From Nonomuraea aurantiaca (GTDB taxonomy: Bacteria > Actinomycetota > Actinomycetes > Streptosporangiales > Streptosporangiaceae), in the NCBI RefSeq assembly GCF_020215705.1, contig NZ_JAIWNB010000005.1, positions 248,001-312,000 on the forward strand: a stretch of 64,000 nucleotides of DNA. The letters are read 5' to 3'. The translations under genes and the position numbers were made by a program. This document shows positions 41,798 through 50,910 of this stretch, in pieces. How positions within the stretch are numbered: position 1 is the stretch's first letter; every line of letters begins with the position of its first letter. A model generated the notes under the pieces. The model saw nothing but the letters and a program-made list of their open reading frames with translations, had not been told where the DNA came from and did no database searches.

Positions 41798-41985
41798 GAA
41801 GTGTCTCCTTCATTTCCAGGCCGGGTGAGGTCAGCACCGCCGACGTTCCCGAATCGAATGACGGAAAGCTATAGAACGTAAGGCCAGTTCAACAGATGAA
41901 AGGGAGAACTGTCGGTACTTGGATGCGGAGTCGTAATCACTCCTCAACTTACGGGAGCCTGAGGATCACGCCTAATGTTCGACTG

Positions 41986-42846
41986 GTGAAGCGCACAGCG
42001 GCCTTCCTCGGCATGGCGATCCTGCCCCTTGGCCTTCTGACGGGCTGTGGTGCCTCTGAGGCGCCCGCCGCGCCTCCTGCCGACCCTCCCAAAGGGGTGT
42101 CGGTCTCGCTGGCCCAGTGGCGCTCTGACGAGCCCGTACACGCCATCGAGGTGGCCGTGACCAACACAACGGACACGCCGGTCTATTTCTCCGACGTCCA
42201 GCTTGTCACACCGTCGTTCAAGACACTGCCTCCCGAACGGGCCGACGCGCTCCTGAAGCGGACGCCCCGCACCGACCTGCGCATCCCGTACGGCGCGGCC
42301 AACTGCTCGCCCAAGGGCCTGCCCACGCTGCAACCGGCCACGGTCGTGGCCCACCTCCGTTCCGGGTCCGAGGCGCTGCGCAGGGTGGTCTTCAAGGTGC
42401 CGCACCCGGACCCGCTGCTGACCAGGCTGCTGCGTGACGAATGCTCCGCGTTCCTGATCAAGGAGGCGGCCGACATCGAGTTCGGCGACGACTGGACACA
42501 GGTCGGCAAGGTGATGCGCGGCAGCCTCGTCCTGACCCGCAGCGGCACGGGTGTGGTGGCCGTCCAGGACGTGGGCGGCACCACCCACTACATCGCCACC
42601 CCCGTCAAGAAGAGCAGGCCGCTGGCGACCCTGGACGCCGGGGCGCAGCAGGCGCGGGTGGCCCTCGAGCTCACCCCCGGCCGCTGCGACCCGCACGCGT
42701 TCGCCGAGGGCAAGAAGGCGTTCCTGTTCCCCGTACGGGCCACCATCGACGGCGGCGAGGAACGCGTGGTCATCGTCGTGCCGCCCAAACCGCTCCAGGA
42801 GCGGCTGACCGCTTATGCGCTCAAGACGTGCGGGCTGGGCGGCTGA
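41986..42846 (+). CDS. lipoprotein of unknown function
   Basis: This 286-residue protein has a lipoprotein signal (MAILPLGLLTGCG) and a mature part with two beta-rich halves. There are no family hits I recognise. GTG 41986 is preferred over longer frames because the signal begins there. A -10 like box (TAATGT) ends seven bases upstream, so the mRNA is probably leaderless. It sits between two of the three binding-protein paralogues on the opposite strand, ending three bases before the stop of the second. Confidence 0.7.
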   Translation: MKRTAAFLGMAILPLGLLTGCGASEAPAAPPADPPKGVSVSLAQWRSDEPVHAIEVAVTNTTDTPVYFSDVQLVTPSFKTLPPERADALLKRTPRTDLRIPYGAANCSPKGLPTLQPATVVAHLRSGSEALRRVVFKVPHPDPLLTRLLRDECSAFLIKEAADIEFGDDWTQVGKVMRGSLVLTRSGTGVVAVQDVGGTTHYIATPVKKSRPLATLDAGAQQARVALELTPGRCDPHAFAEGKKAFLFPVRATIDGGEERVVIVVPPKPLQERLTAYALKTCGLGG

Positions 42847-42849
42847 GCC

Positions 42850-44136
42850 TCAGCCCTCGATCTTGCCGGTGCGATATTCCAGCGCCTTGGTGGCGTCGTA
42901 CTTGTTGTCCTCGCCGTACTGGTAGACGCCGATCGTCGCGACCGACGGGTCACCGGCGGCGTTGAACTCGACCGGGCCGCTCACGCCCTCGTAGTCGATG
43001 TCCTTGCCGGTCTTCAGCAGGTCGACGCACGACTTGAAGGTCTTGCACTTCTCGCCGCCCTCGCTCACCTCGGGCAGCTTGGCCGCGATCGACCGGCCGC
43101 TGTCGCCCTTGGCCGCCTCGGCGGCCAGCGCAATGAGGATCGTGGCGTCGTACGACTCCGCGGCGTAGGTGTAGCTGGTCAGCTTGGGGTTGATCGCCTG
43201 CAGCTTCTTCCGGAAGTCGGTGGGCGCCGCGGCACCGGGGATGGTGCCCTTGACGCCCGCCAGCGTGCCCTTGGGCATCTTCAGGTAGTTGCTGTTGGAC
43301 ATGTTGCCGTCGACCATGTACCACTTGACCTTGTCGGCCGTGAGGCCCTGCTTGACCAGCTCCGCGACGACCTTGGCGCTCTCCTCGAAGCCGATCAGCA
43401 CGACCGCCTTCGGGTTCGCCGCCTTGATCTTCGCCACGTCGGCGGAGAAGTCGGCGGCCTTCGGGTCGTAGTCCACCCGCTCCACCACCGAGGCCCCGGC
43501 CTCCTCCGCGGTCTTCGTGACCTGGTCGGCCAGGCCCGAGCCGTAGGAGTCCTGCATGGCCAGGATGCCGACCGTGTCGTTGCCGTCGGCCACGATCAGG
43601 TCGCCCAGCACCCGCCCCTGCAGCTTGTCCGGCGGAGCCGTACGGAAGTACAGGCCGTTGTCGTTGATCGTGGTGAACTTGTCGGAGGTGTTGGCCGGCG
43701 AGAACTGGACGACCCCGGCGCCCGTGATCTTGTCGATCACCGACTCCGACACCGAGCTCGACGCGGCGCCGATGATGGCGTCGGCCTTCTGCGTGAGCAG
43801 CTTGTCCACCGACTGCGAGGCGATGTTCGTCGTCGTGTCGCCCGAGTCCGTATCGATCTTCGTGACCGGCTTGCCGAGGACCCCGCCCGCGTCGTTGATC
43901 TCCTTCACGGCCGCGTCGACCCCCGCGAACTCGGGCGGCCCGAGGAAGGCCAGCGAACCCGTCTGCGGGAGCAGGGTGCCGATCGTCAACGTGCCGTCGC
44001 CCTTGGCCTCGGCGGCGGCCGAGGTCGGAGCGGCCGACGACGCTTCTTTGGCCCCTGTGTCACCGCCGCCACCACCGCAGGCCGTCAACGCCAGGCTCGA
44101 GACCACTGCGGATGCCAGCAGGCGCTTGCGCATCAT
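42850..44136 (-). CDS. ABC substrate-binding lipoprotein, branched-chain amino-acid type (copy 2)
   Basis: This 428-residue paralogue of the proteins at 40505 and 44424 has the same signal type (SLALTACGGGGG) and almost the same core (VGTLLPQTG is here IGTLLPQTG; VKWYMVDGNMSNSNYLKMP). High identity between the three points to recent tandem duplication. Residues around ligand-contact loops differ, so the ligands may differ. Confidence 0.92.
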   Translation of the reverse strand: MMRKRLLASAVVSSLALTACGGGGGDTGAKEASSAAPTSAAAEAKGDGTLTIGTLLPQTGSLAFLGPPEFAGVDAAVKEINDAGGVLGKPVTKIDTDSGDTTTNIASQSVDKLLTQKADAIIGAASSSVSESVIDKITGAGVVQFSPANTSDKFTTINDNGLYFRTAPPDKLQGRVLGDLIVADGNDTVGILAMQDSYGSGLADQVTKTAEEAGASVVERVDYDPKAADFSADVAKIKAANPKAVVLIGFEESAKVVAELVKQGLTADKVKWYMVDGNMSNSNYLKMPKGTLAGVKGTIPGAAAPTDFRKKLQAINPKLTSYTYAAESYDATILIALAAEAAKGDSGRSIAAKLPEVSEGGEKCKTFKSCVDLLKTGKDIDYEGVSGPVEFNAAGDPSVATIGVYQYGEDNKYDATKALEYRTGKIEG

Positions 44137-44271
44137 GTGACTCCCCCTTCTGTGTCAGCGAAGGGAACGATCTACCTCGCCGCGTTTCCCAAGCTCAGCA
44201 TGCCTGTCTGGGGAGGGGGCGTGGAGTTCTTACAACCTTTTTATACCCATTTGTAATGTCTCAGTCAGTGG

Positions 44272-44422
44272 TTGACGGCCCCGCCCTCCGGATCGAGGCG
44301 TCGCTGGGGGGCCGTCACTGCGGAGGGCGTTCGTAACGTCCCTGTCAGTCACGGACGGCCCCGATCCTGGGATCGGGGCCGTCGTTGTGGGGGCGTCGTT
44401 GTGGGGGCGTCGTTGTGGGGGC
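44272..44422. terminator. double hairpin and 14-bp repeat after the third binding-protein gene
   Basis: Two hairpins, each with a GACGGCCCC/GGGGCCGTC stem, lie at about 44274-44321 and 44353-44384. They are followed by three perfect 14-base repeats GTCGTTGTGGGGGC (44381-44422) ending at the gene's stop. The hairpins probably stop transcription. Confidence 0.7.
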
Positions 44423-44423
44423 G

Positions 44424-45719
44424 TCAGCCGGAGATGTCGCCCTTGCGATATTCGAGCGCCTTGGCGGCGTTGTACTTGTTGTCGGTGCTGTACTGGTAGA
44501 CGCCGATCGTCGCGACGGACGGATCGCCCGCGTCGTTGAAGTCGACCGGACCGCTCACGCCGTCGTAGTCGATGTCCTTGCCCGCCTTGAGCAGTTCGTC
44601 GCAGGACTTGAAGTCCTTGCACTTCTCGCCGCCCTTGCTGACGTCCACGAGCTTGGCCGCGATCGCCGCGCCCGCGTCGTCCTTGGCCGCCTCGGCGGCC
44701 AGCGCGATGAGGATCGCCGCGTCGTACGATTCCGCGGCGTAGGTGTAGTTGGTGAGCTTCGGGTCGGTGGTCAGGAGCCGCTTCTGGAACGCCTCGGGCG
44801 CCGCCGCGCCGGGAATGGTGCCCTTGACGCCCTTCAGCGTGTCCTTGGGCATCTTGACGTAGTTGGTGTTCGACATGTTGCCGTCGACCATGTACCACTT
44901 GTGCTTGTCCGCCGTAAGGCCCTGTTTGACGAGCTCCGCCACCACCTTGGCGGTCTCCGCGAAGCCGATGAGCACGATGCCCTTCGGGTTCGCCGCCTTG
45001 ATCTTCGCCACGTCGGCGGAGAACTCGGCCGCCTTCGGGTCGTAGTCCACCCGCTCGACCACCTTGGCGCCCCCCGCCTCGGCGGTCTGCGTGACCTGGT
45101 CGGCCAGGCCGGTGCCGTAGGAGTCCTGCATGGCCAGGATGCCGACGGTGTCGTTGCCGTCGGACACCACCAGGTCACCCAGGACCCGCCCCTGAAGCCG
45201 GTCCGGCGGTGCCGTACGGAAGTAGAGTCCGTCGTCCTTGATCGTGGTGAACTCGTCGGCGGTGTTGGCCGGCGAGAACTGCACGACGCCCGCCCGGGTG
45301 ATCTTGTCGATGATCGACTTCGACACCGAGCTCGACGCGGCGCCGATGATGGCGTCGGCCTTCTGCGTGAGCAGCTTGTCCACCGACTGCGAGGCGATGT
45401 TCGTGGCGGTGTCGCCCGAGTCGGTGTGGATCTTCTTCACCGGCTTGCCGAGCACCCCGCCAGCGTCGTTGATCTCCTTGACGGCCAGGTCGATGCCGGC
45501 GTATTCGGGCGGGCCGAGATAGGCCAGCGAACCCGTCTGCGGCAGCACCGAGCCAATGGTCAGGGTGCCGTCGCCCTTGGCCGCGCTCCCTGTCGCCGTC
45601 GCCTGAGCGGTGGCCGTACTCGCGGAGCCCGGCGCGGTGGTGGTGCCCCTGGTGGAGCAGGCCGCCAGTGCCAGGGCCGACGCGGTGGCGACGGCCATGG
45701 CCCGGGAAATGCGGATCAT
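44424..45719 (-). CDS. ABC substrate-binding lipoprotein, branched-chain amino-acid type (copy 3)
   Basis: This 431-residue third paralogue has lipobox LALAACSTRG and core IGSVLPQTGSLAYLGPPEY, AIIGAASSSVSKSIIDKITR. It has a Ser/Thr/Ala-rich linker instead of a Gly run. It is the furthest from the liv permeases and nearest the ANTAR regulator. All three copies face the same way, separate from the permease operon. Confidence 0.92.
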   Translation of the reverse strand: MIRISRAMAVATASALALAACSTRGTTTAPGSASTATAQATATGSAAKGDGTLTIGSVLPQTGSLAYLGPPEYAGIDLAVKEINDAGGVLGKPVKKIHTDSGDTATNIASQSVDKLLTQKADAIIGAASSSVSKSIIDKITRAGVVQFSPANTADEFTTIKDDGLYFRTAPPDRLQGRVLGDLVVSDGNDTVGILAMQDSYGTGLADQVTQTAEAGGAKVVERVDYDPKAAEFSADVAKIKAANPKGIVLIGFAETAKVVAELVKQGLTADKHKWYMVDGNMSNTNYVKMPKDTLKGVKGTIPGAAAPEAFQKRLLTTDPKLTNYTYAAESYDAAILIALAAEAAKDDAGAAIAAKLVDVSKGGEKCKDFKSCDELLKAGKDIDYDGVSGPVDFNDAGDPSVATIGVYQYSTDNKYNAAKALEYRKGDISG

Positions 45720-45868
45720 CGAAGCGTCTCCGTCCAGGTGAGCGGATCTTCTGTCCGCCCATCAGCATGCGACCGGGACGCCTCAGGCGAAGGAGACCGA
45801 GGCCGGTTGGATGCCCACTCGTAATCGCGCCACAACCCACGGGGACAAATCCAGTGATATGCCGTCCC

Positions 45869-46453
45869 TCAGCCACGCTCCGCCGTGTCGTCTATAACGA
45901 TCTGGGCAACCTCGCGCATGCTCAGCCGACGGTCCATCGACGCCTTCTGGATCCACCGGAACGCCTGCGGCTCGCTCCAGCCATGCGCGGACATCAGCTG
46001 CCCCTTCGCCCGCTCCACCAGTTTCCTGGTCTCCAGCCTGTCGGACAGGCTCGACACCTCGGCGGCCAGCGCCACCATCTCCTCGTGCCGGCTGACCGCC
46101 ATCTCGATGGCGGGCACCAGGTCGGCCTTGGTGAACGGCTTGACCAGATAGGCCATGGCCCCCGCGTCCCTGGCCCGCTCGACCAGGTCGCGCTGGGAGA
46201 AGGCGGTCAGGATGAGGCACGGGGCGATCCGCTCCGCCACGATCCGCTCGGCCGCCGAGATGCCGTCGAGAACGGGCATCTTGACGTCGAGAATCACCAG
46301 GTCCGGCCTCAGCTCGGTGGCCAGCTGGATCGCTCGCTCGCCGTCACCGGCCTCGCCTGCGACGATGTAGCCGTCTTCCTCGAGCATCTCCTTGAGATCG
46401 AGGCGGATCAGGGCCTCGTCTTCCGCGATCACCACTCGCCGCTGCGTACTCAC
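45869..46453 (-). CDS. pdtaR: response regulator with ANTAR RNA-binding domain (PdtaR-like)
   Basis: This 194-residue regulator has a receiver domain (AEDEALIRLDL, phospho-acceptor Asp in LVILDVKMP, and Lys in YLVKPFTKAD) and a C-terminal ANTAR domain (LVERAKGQLMSAHGWSEPQAFRWIQKASM). ANTAR regulators bind paired hairpins in mRNA and prevent termination. No histidine kinase is adjacent. The mycobacterial homologue partners with the kinase PdtaS encoded elsewhere. GTG 46453 is used: TACTCT six bases upstream suggests a leaderless start. Confidence 0.9.
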   Translation of the reverse strand: MSTQRRVVIAEDEALIRLDLKEMLEEDGYIVAGEAGDGERAIQLATELRPDLVILDVKMPVLDGISAAERIVAERIAPCLILTAFSQRDLVERARDAGAMAYLVKPFTKADLVPAIEMAVSRHEEMVALAAEVSSLSDRLETRKLVERAKGQLMSAHGWSEPQAFRWIQKASMDRRLSMREVAQIVIDDTAERG

Positions 46454-46569
46454 GAGCAAGAGAGTACCGATGTCCGCTAGATTAGAGCGACGCCGGTGGT
46501 GGGTGGCTGCGAATTTCGGCTACCCTTTCGCCGTGCGATAAGGACGGATCCGGATATTTCCGGACCCTC

Positions 46570-46643
46570 GCCTCGGTATCCCAATTGGCAGAGGAAGCGG
46601 ATTCAAAACCCGCACAGTGTGGGTTCGAGTCCCACCCGGGGCA
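46570..46643 (+). tRNA. tRNA-like gene with Leu anticodon CAA, short variable loop
   Basis: Acceptor arms GCCTCGG/CCGGGGC pair (one G-U). The D-stem TCC/GGA, anticodon stem GCGG/CCGC and T-arm GTGGG TTCGAGT CCCAC are intact. Loop TTCAAAA gives anticodon CAA. CC of the CCA end is encoded. The variable loop is only five bases (ACAGT), whereas true tRNA-Leu has a long variable arm. The closing pair of the anticodon stem is an A/C mismatch. A terminator hairpin follows 12 bases later, so it is probably transcribed. Confidence 0.8.
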
Positions 46644-46654
46644 CCTAGATCAGT

Positions 46655-46677
46655 CGCCCGGCCACTTCGGCCGGGCG
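46655..46677 (+). terminator. terminator behind the tRNA
   Basis: CGCCCGGCC, loop ACTTC, GGCCGGGCG forms a nine-base perfect stem just after the tRNA end. Confidence 0.85.
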
Positions 46678-46778
46678 CTGTTCCTTGTCCGGGCGCTACT
46701 TCCGGGGGGCGCTGTTCCCTACCCTGGCTCCGTTTCCGGGGCGGGCGCTTGGTTTCCGGGACGGGCCGTGGAGGCGTC

Positions 46779-47036
46779 GTGTTCGAGCTCTCAGGACCGC
46801 GAGGACGTTACCGGCAGGGCTGGGTCGGCCAGGGAGAGCTGAGCGACGAGCCGTTCCCCATGCCGGAGCCCTCCGCCGAGGTGGCCCTCGACGGGGCGCG
46901 GTTCAACAGGGTCGACTTCTCCGGGCTGCGCTTCGCCTCGTTCGTCTGCCCACCAGCCCGGCGAGGCGCTTCAGTCCGCCCATTAGCCTGGCAAGCCGCC
47001 TCAGCCCGCCGCCCAGCCCGGCGAGCGGCCGAGTAG
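46779..47036 (+). CDS. short protein with pentapeptide-like segment, possibly truncated
   Basis: An 85-residue frame from GTG 46779 contains GRYRQGWVGQGELSDEPF and then ALDGARFNRVDFSGLRFASF, which has the A(D/N)LXX-like rhythm of about four pentapeptide repeats. The last 25 residues come from DNA that duplicates the end of the convergent gene and are probably not native, so the gene may be a truncated remnant. No recognisable ribosome-binding site. Confidence 0.35.
   Translation: MFELSGPRGRYRQGWVGQGELSDEPFPMPEPSAEVALDGARFNRVDFSGLRFASFVCPPARRGASVRPLAWQAASARRPARRAAE
46946..47030. repeat. imperfect 30-bp tandem copies at a gene 3' end
   Basis: 47001-47030 (the last codons and stop of the DinB-like gene) recurs imperfectly at 46971-47000 (about 22 of 30 positions) and partially at 46946-46970. 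Confidence 0.65.
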
Positions 47037-47597
47037 CGCCACCACCCGGTCCAGAGCCGGGGCGTCGTCCGCAGCCGCCACCCCGGCCACGAACGCCCGG
47101 CCTTCCCCGCGCGTCTCCGGTGTGTCGGGCACCTGGGCGGCCAGCGGCAGCGCGGCCTCGGCCAGATCCTCCTCCACGTTCGCGGGGACGCCCAGCGCCT
47201 TGGCGAAATCCCAGTCGTGGACCACGCAGTCGATGAAGTGGAACCCGATCGCGAGCTTCGCGGGGAACGGCCCCCCGTCGCGGATCTCCGGCAGGTGGAA
47301 CCCTCGATCAAGTACGCCGTCCGCCGCGAAGGCGTCCAGCACCGCCCGCGCCGACGCCGCGTACTCCTCCACCGGGTCATCGCCCACCGGACTCGGCTCC
47401 CACATCTCCAGATCGGACCGCGCACCGGAGGCGGCGAAGGCGAAGCCGTGGTTCTGCACGATCTGGTGGGCGAGCAGGTCGCGCACCGCCCACCCCGCAC
47501 ACGGGGTCGGCCGGTCCAGGTCGCCCGGCTTGATGGTCGCCACCAGGTCCACGGTCGCCTGTACGGACCGGCGGTTGAGCTCAATGATGTCTACCAA
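47001..47597 (-). CDS. TIGR03086-type DinB-like metal-binding protein
   Basis: This 198-residue protein is of the mycothiol-dependent maleylpyruvate-isomerase/DinB-like superfamily. RPTPCAGWAVRDLLAHQIVQN supplies the first His, and FHFIDCVVHDWDFAKAL supplies the second HxxxH-like metal ligands. Such proteins bind a metal ion and often use mycothiol. The start is a TTG that overlaps the stop of the upstream SDR gene by seven bases, so the two form an operon. Confidence 0.82.
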   Translation of the reverse strand: MVDIIELNRRSVQATVDLVATIKPGDLDRPTPCAGWAVRDLLAHQIVQNHGFAFAASGARSDLEMWEPSPVGDDPVEEYAASARAVLDAFAADGVLDRGFHLPEIRDGGPFPAKLAIGFHFIDCVVHDWDFAKALGVPANVEEDLAEAALPLAAQVPDTPETRGEGRAFVAGVAAADDAPALDRVVALLGRSPGWAAG

Positions 47598-48538
47598 GGC
47601 ACTGTCCCGTCATCGTCGAAGAATCCGCCCGTCGGCCCGTCGGGGCCGAGGGTGGCCAACCTGACGATAATGGCCGCCCCGTCGGCCGCTGTGCGGGTGA
47701 TGGGCAACCCGAGGTCCTTGGTGAAGTCCGTGGCACAGGCTCCGGGCGCTGCGGCGTTGACCAGGATGCCGTCCTTGCGGAGTTCCTTGGCGTACTGGAT
47801 CGTCAGCGCGTTGAGCGCCGTCTTGGACGGCGGATACACCGCCGACGCCGGAAGTCCCGACATGTAGTGATCCGGATTCGTGTGATGGGTCAGGGAGCCC
47901 ACGCCGCTGGAGACGTTCACGATGCGGGCGGCGGGCGAGCGCCTGAGCAGGGGCAGGAACGCGTTCGTCACCATGAGCACGCCGACGACGTTCGTCTCGA
48001 ACACCTGGCGCACCAGCTCGGGCCGGGTGGTGCTCGGCGCCTCACCTGCGTGGTGGCCGGAGATGCCGGCGTTGTTCACGAGTACGTCCAGACGGCCGTA
48101 GCGGTCGGCCACGTGGGCGGCGGCCGCCTGGATGGTGGCGGTGTCGGTGACATCGAGAACGAGCGGATGGATGTCGAAGCCAGCAGGCTTGTACGTTCCG
48201 CCGGAACCTGCGCTGTCCATTCCGATGGGACCAGCCCTGTCCGTACCGCTGAAACCGGGTCCGTTCGTACCGCTGAAACCAGGGCCGTCCGCTTCCCCGG
48301 GTCCTGGCCCGTCCATGGTGGTGAAGCCCGGTCGGTCCATGGTGGCGGCGTCTGGCGCGGTCATGTCTGTGGACACGCCTGTGGCGGTCGCGCGGAGCCT
48401 GGCGGCTGCCGCCTCACCGCGGCGTGCGTCTCGGGCGGCGAGCAGCACCGTCATGCCCCTGGCGGCCAACTGCGCGGCGACCTCGAAACCTATGCCCTTG
48501 TTCGCCCCGGTCACCAAGGCGATCGTCGATGCGGTCAT
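47591..48538 (-). CDS. SDR family oxidoreductase with a low-complexity insertion
   Basis: This 315-residue classical SDR has the dinucleotide motif VTGANKGIGFEVA at the start, NNAG (VLVNNAGISGH), catalytic YxxxK as YPPSKTALNAL, and a C-terminal WVR-like loop. Residues 55-121 are unusual: a Gly/Pro/Asp-rich run of degenerate GPGFSG-type steps lies between the second strand region and DVTD, where normal SDRs have a short turn. The total is about 60 residues longer than the family norm. It shares an operon with the DinB-like gene and diverges from a LysR gene that also carries low-complexity runs. Confidence 0.87.
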   Translation of the reverse strand: MTASTIALVTGANKGIGFEVAAQLAARGMTVLLAARDARRGEAAAARLRATATGVSTDMTAPDAATMDRPGFTTMDGPGPGEADGPGFSGTNGPGFSGTDRAGPIGMDSAGSGGTYKPAGFDIHPLVLDVTDTATIQAAAAHVADRYGRLDVLVNNAGISGHHAGEAPSTTRPELVRQVFETNVVGVLMVTNAFLPLLRRSPAARIVNVSSGVGSLTHHTNPDHYMSGLPASAVYPPSKTALNALTIQYAKELRKDGILVNAAAPGACATDFTKDLGLPITRTAADGAAIIVRLATLGPDGPTGGFFDDDGTVPW

Positions 48539-48608
48539 TCCCCGAGCACACCACCGTTGATCGTGGCTGGACCAACACCAACTGGGTCGGGGTCGATACC
48601 CTGCGGGT

Positions 48609-49733
48609 ATGGAGACGCGTGAGCTGGCCTACTTCGCCGCCGTCGCCGAGGAGCTGCACTTCGGCCGGGCGGCCGAGCGGTTGGGGATCGCGCAGCCGCC
48701 GCTGTCGAGGGCGATCCAGAAGCTCGAACGACGGCTCGGGGTGACCCTCTTCGACCGCTCGGGCCGCCGGGTGACACTCACCCCGGCGGGCGAGGTACTG
48801 GCCAGGGAGGCCGCCAAGGCCCTGGACGCGGTGGCGGCGGCCGAACACCGCACCCGCAGGGCGGGGCGGACCGAGCCGCGGCTCGTGGTGGCACTGAAGC
48901 CGGGCGGCGACGGCGCGCTGCTTCCTGACATCCTGGCCGCCTACCGGTCATGCCCGGAGGCCCTGCCGGTGGAGGTGGTGCTGTGCGGGGTGACGGAGCG
49001 GGCCCGGCTGTTGCGTGACGGTACGGCGGACGTGGCGTTCCTGCACCGCCCTTGGGAGGACATGACGGGGTTCGACACGGAGCCGCTGCTGGTGGAGGGC
49101 GGTGTGGCCGTCGTACCTGCCCGGCACCCGCTGGCCGGACGGCCGTTCGTCCACCTCGCCGACCTGGACGCCGACCCGACCCCGCGCTGGCCCGATCCCC
49201 GCCCTCCCCATCCTGGCGCCTCCGGACGGCATGCCTCCGAGCCGCACGCTTCCGCACCGCACGTCTCCCGGCCGCAGGTCTCGTCCAAGCCGTTGGGCGG
49301 GTCCGAGCCGCATGTCGCGGCGGGGTTGCAGGCGGGGGATGCCGCTCAGATCATGCAGTTGGTCGCCCTCGGCAGACTGATCGCCGTCGTCCCCGAATCG
49401 GCCAAGGAGCAGGTACGGCGCGATCTGGTCTGCGTCCCAGTCGTGGACGCCGCCCCGACCACGGTCGTCCTGGCCTGGCCGGAGCAGACCCGCTCCCCCG
49501 CCCTGGCCGCCTTCGTCCGCACCGCCGCGAACGCCGCGAACGCCGCGAACGTCGCGACTGCGGGTGTCGCTGGTACGGCCGTCGCGACCGCCTCCGTCGC
49601 GGGTGCGGCCGTCGCGGGTGGTGTCGCGGGCGCGGGTGCAGCTGTCGCGGGTGCCAGTCTCGCGGGTACGGACGTCGCGGCCGGAGACGTGGCACGCTGG
49701 CCCGCGGTTGAGCCAGGTGACCGGGTCGGATGA
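48609..49733 (+). CDS. LysR family transcriptional regulator with low-complexity insertions
   Basis: This 374-residue regulator has an N-terminal winged HTH (ELAYFAAVAEELHFGRAAERL, LGIAQPPLSRAIQKLERRLG) and a type-2 periplasmic-binding effector domain. Two oddities enlarge it from the usual 300 residues: a Pro/His/Ser-rich insertion (about residues 190-234, repeating HASEPHAS-like steps) and a 70-residue Ala/Gly/Val-rich C-terminal tail (AANAANAANVATAGVAGTAV). It diverges from the SDR gene by 70 bases, the classical arrangement for control of that gene. Confidence 0.87.
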   Translation: METRELAYFAAVAEELHFGRAAERLGIAQPPLSRAIQKLERRLGVTLFDRSGRRVTLTPAGEVLAREAAKALDAVAAAEHRTRRAGRTEPRLVVALKPGGDGALLPDILAAYRSCPEALPVEVVLCGVTERARLLRDGTADVAFLHRPWEDMTGFDTEPLLVEGGVAVVPARHPLAGRPFVHLADLDADPTPRWPDPRPPHPGASGRHASEPHASAPHVSRPQVSSKPLGGSEPHVAAGLQAGDAAQIMQLVALGRLIAVVPESAKEQVRRDLVCVPVVDAAPTTVVLAWPEQTRSPALAAFVRTAANAANAANVATAGVAGTAVATASVAGAAVAGGVAGAGAAVAGASLAGTDVAAGDVARWPAVEPGDRVG

Positions 49734-49877
49734 CCGGGTCGGGTGAGTGGTCGGATGACCGGGCCGGACGACCAGGTGATCGACCATGGGCGCGCGTGAC
49801 CCGTGGAATGCCGTCCGGTGGGTCGGCGAGGTGATGACACGGGAGACTCCGGGCTCAGGGACCGGAGCGGATGACGA

Positions 49878-49883
49878 TAGTTT
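49878..49883 (+). promoter_or_regulatory. -10 box of dapD
   Basis: TAGTTT ends six bases before GTG 49890, the normal distance to the start of transcription, which favours that GTG and a leaderless mRNA. Confidence 0.45.
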
Positions 49884-49889
49884 GTGCCA

Positions 49890-50852
49890 GTGACAGCTAT
49901 CGATCCCACCGTGACCGGCGCGCACGCCATCGGGCTCGCGACCATCGCCGCCGACGGCACCGTACTTGACACCTGGTTCCCCGCTCCCCAGCTGGGCGAC
50001 CCGCCCGTTACGGGCACCGAGCGGCTCTCCGCCGAGGAGGCCGGCGAGCTGGCCTCGCTGGTGGGTCCCGACCCGGCCAGGGGGGTCGAGGTGGTGGCCG
50101 TACGCACCGGCATCGCCAAGCTCTCCGAGCCGCCGGCGGACACGCACGACGCCTACCTCAGGCTGCACCTGCTCTCCAGCCGCCTGGTCCAGCCGCATGG
50201 GCTGAGTCTCGACAACCTGTTCTCCTTGCTGGCGAACGTCGTGTGGACCAACTTCGGGCCGTGTCCGGTGGAGGGGTTCGAACAGACCCGGCTGAGGTTG
50301 CGGGCCCGGGGGGCGGTGTCGGTGTATGGGGTGGACAAGTTCCCCCGGATGGTCGACTACGTGCTGCCGGCGGGTGTCCGGATCGCCGACGCCGACCGGG
50401 TACGCCTCGGCGCGCACCTGGCCACCGGCACCACGGTGATGCACGAGGGCTTCGTGAACTTCAACGCGGGCACGCTGGGCGCCTCGATGGTCGAGGGCCG
50501 CATCTCGGCGGGCGTGATCGTCGGCGACGGCTCCGACGTGGGCGGCGGCTCCTCGATCATGGGTACGCTCTCGGGCGGCGGCAAGGAGGTCATCTCCATC
50601 GGCGAACGCTGCCTGCTGGGCGCGAACGCCGGCATCGGCATCTCGCTGGGCGACGACTGCGTGGTGGAGGCGGGCCTCTACGTCACAGCCGGCACCAAGG
50701 TCGCCCTCCCGGACGGCCGCGTCGTCAAGGCCAAGTCACTGTCGGGTACGAACGGCCTCCTGTTCCGCCGCAACTCCCAAACCGGCGCCGTGGAAGCCGC
50801 CCCTCGTGCCGGCGGTCCCGTCGAGCTCAACGCCTCGCTCCACGCCAACTGA
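49890..50852 (+). CDS. dapD: tetrahydrodipicolinate N-succinyltransferase
   Basis: DapD (about 320 residues) performs the succinylase step of lysine/diaminopimelate synthesis, transferring succinyl from succinyl-CoA to tetrahydrodipicolinate. The actinobacterial long form begins [21 protein letters not shown]. The C-terminal half is a left-handed beta helix with hexapeptide turns ([20 protein letters not shown], then [20 protein letters not shown]). GTG 49890 is preferred on the -10 position, and GTG 49884 is also in frame. It lies next to pyk in reverse orientation. Confidence 0.93.
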   Translation: MTAIDPTVTGAHAIGLATIAADGTVLDTWFPAPQLGDPPVTGTERLSAEEAGELASLVGPDPARGVEVVAVRTGIAKLSEPPADTHDAYLRLHLLSSRLVQPHGLSLDNLFSLLANVVWTNFGPCPVEGFEQTRLRLRARGAVSVYGVDKFPRMVDYVLPAGVRIADADRVRLGAHLATGTTVMHEGFVNFNAGTLGASMVEGRISAGVIVGDGSDVGGGSSIMGTLSGGGKEVISIGERCLLGANAGIGISLGDDCVVEAGLYVTAGTKVALPDGRVVKAKSLSGTNGLLFRRNSQTGAVEAAPRAGGPVELNASLHAN

Positions 50853-50910
50853 CCCTCCACATGGGGCCCGCCACACCGGGGCCGCGACCGGCCTCGTGAC
50901 TCCACTGAGG

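Noticed and set aside
46570..46700. Integration site for a mobile element at the tRNA
   Set aside because: No integrase, excisionase or repeated tRNA 3' end found nearby.
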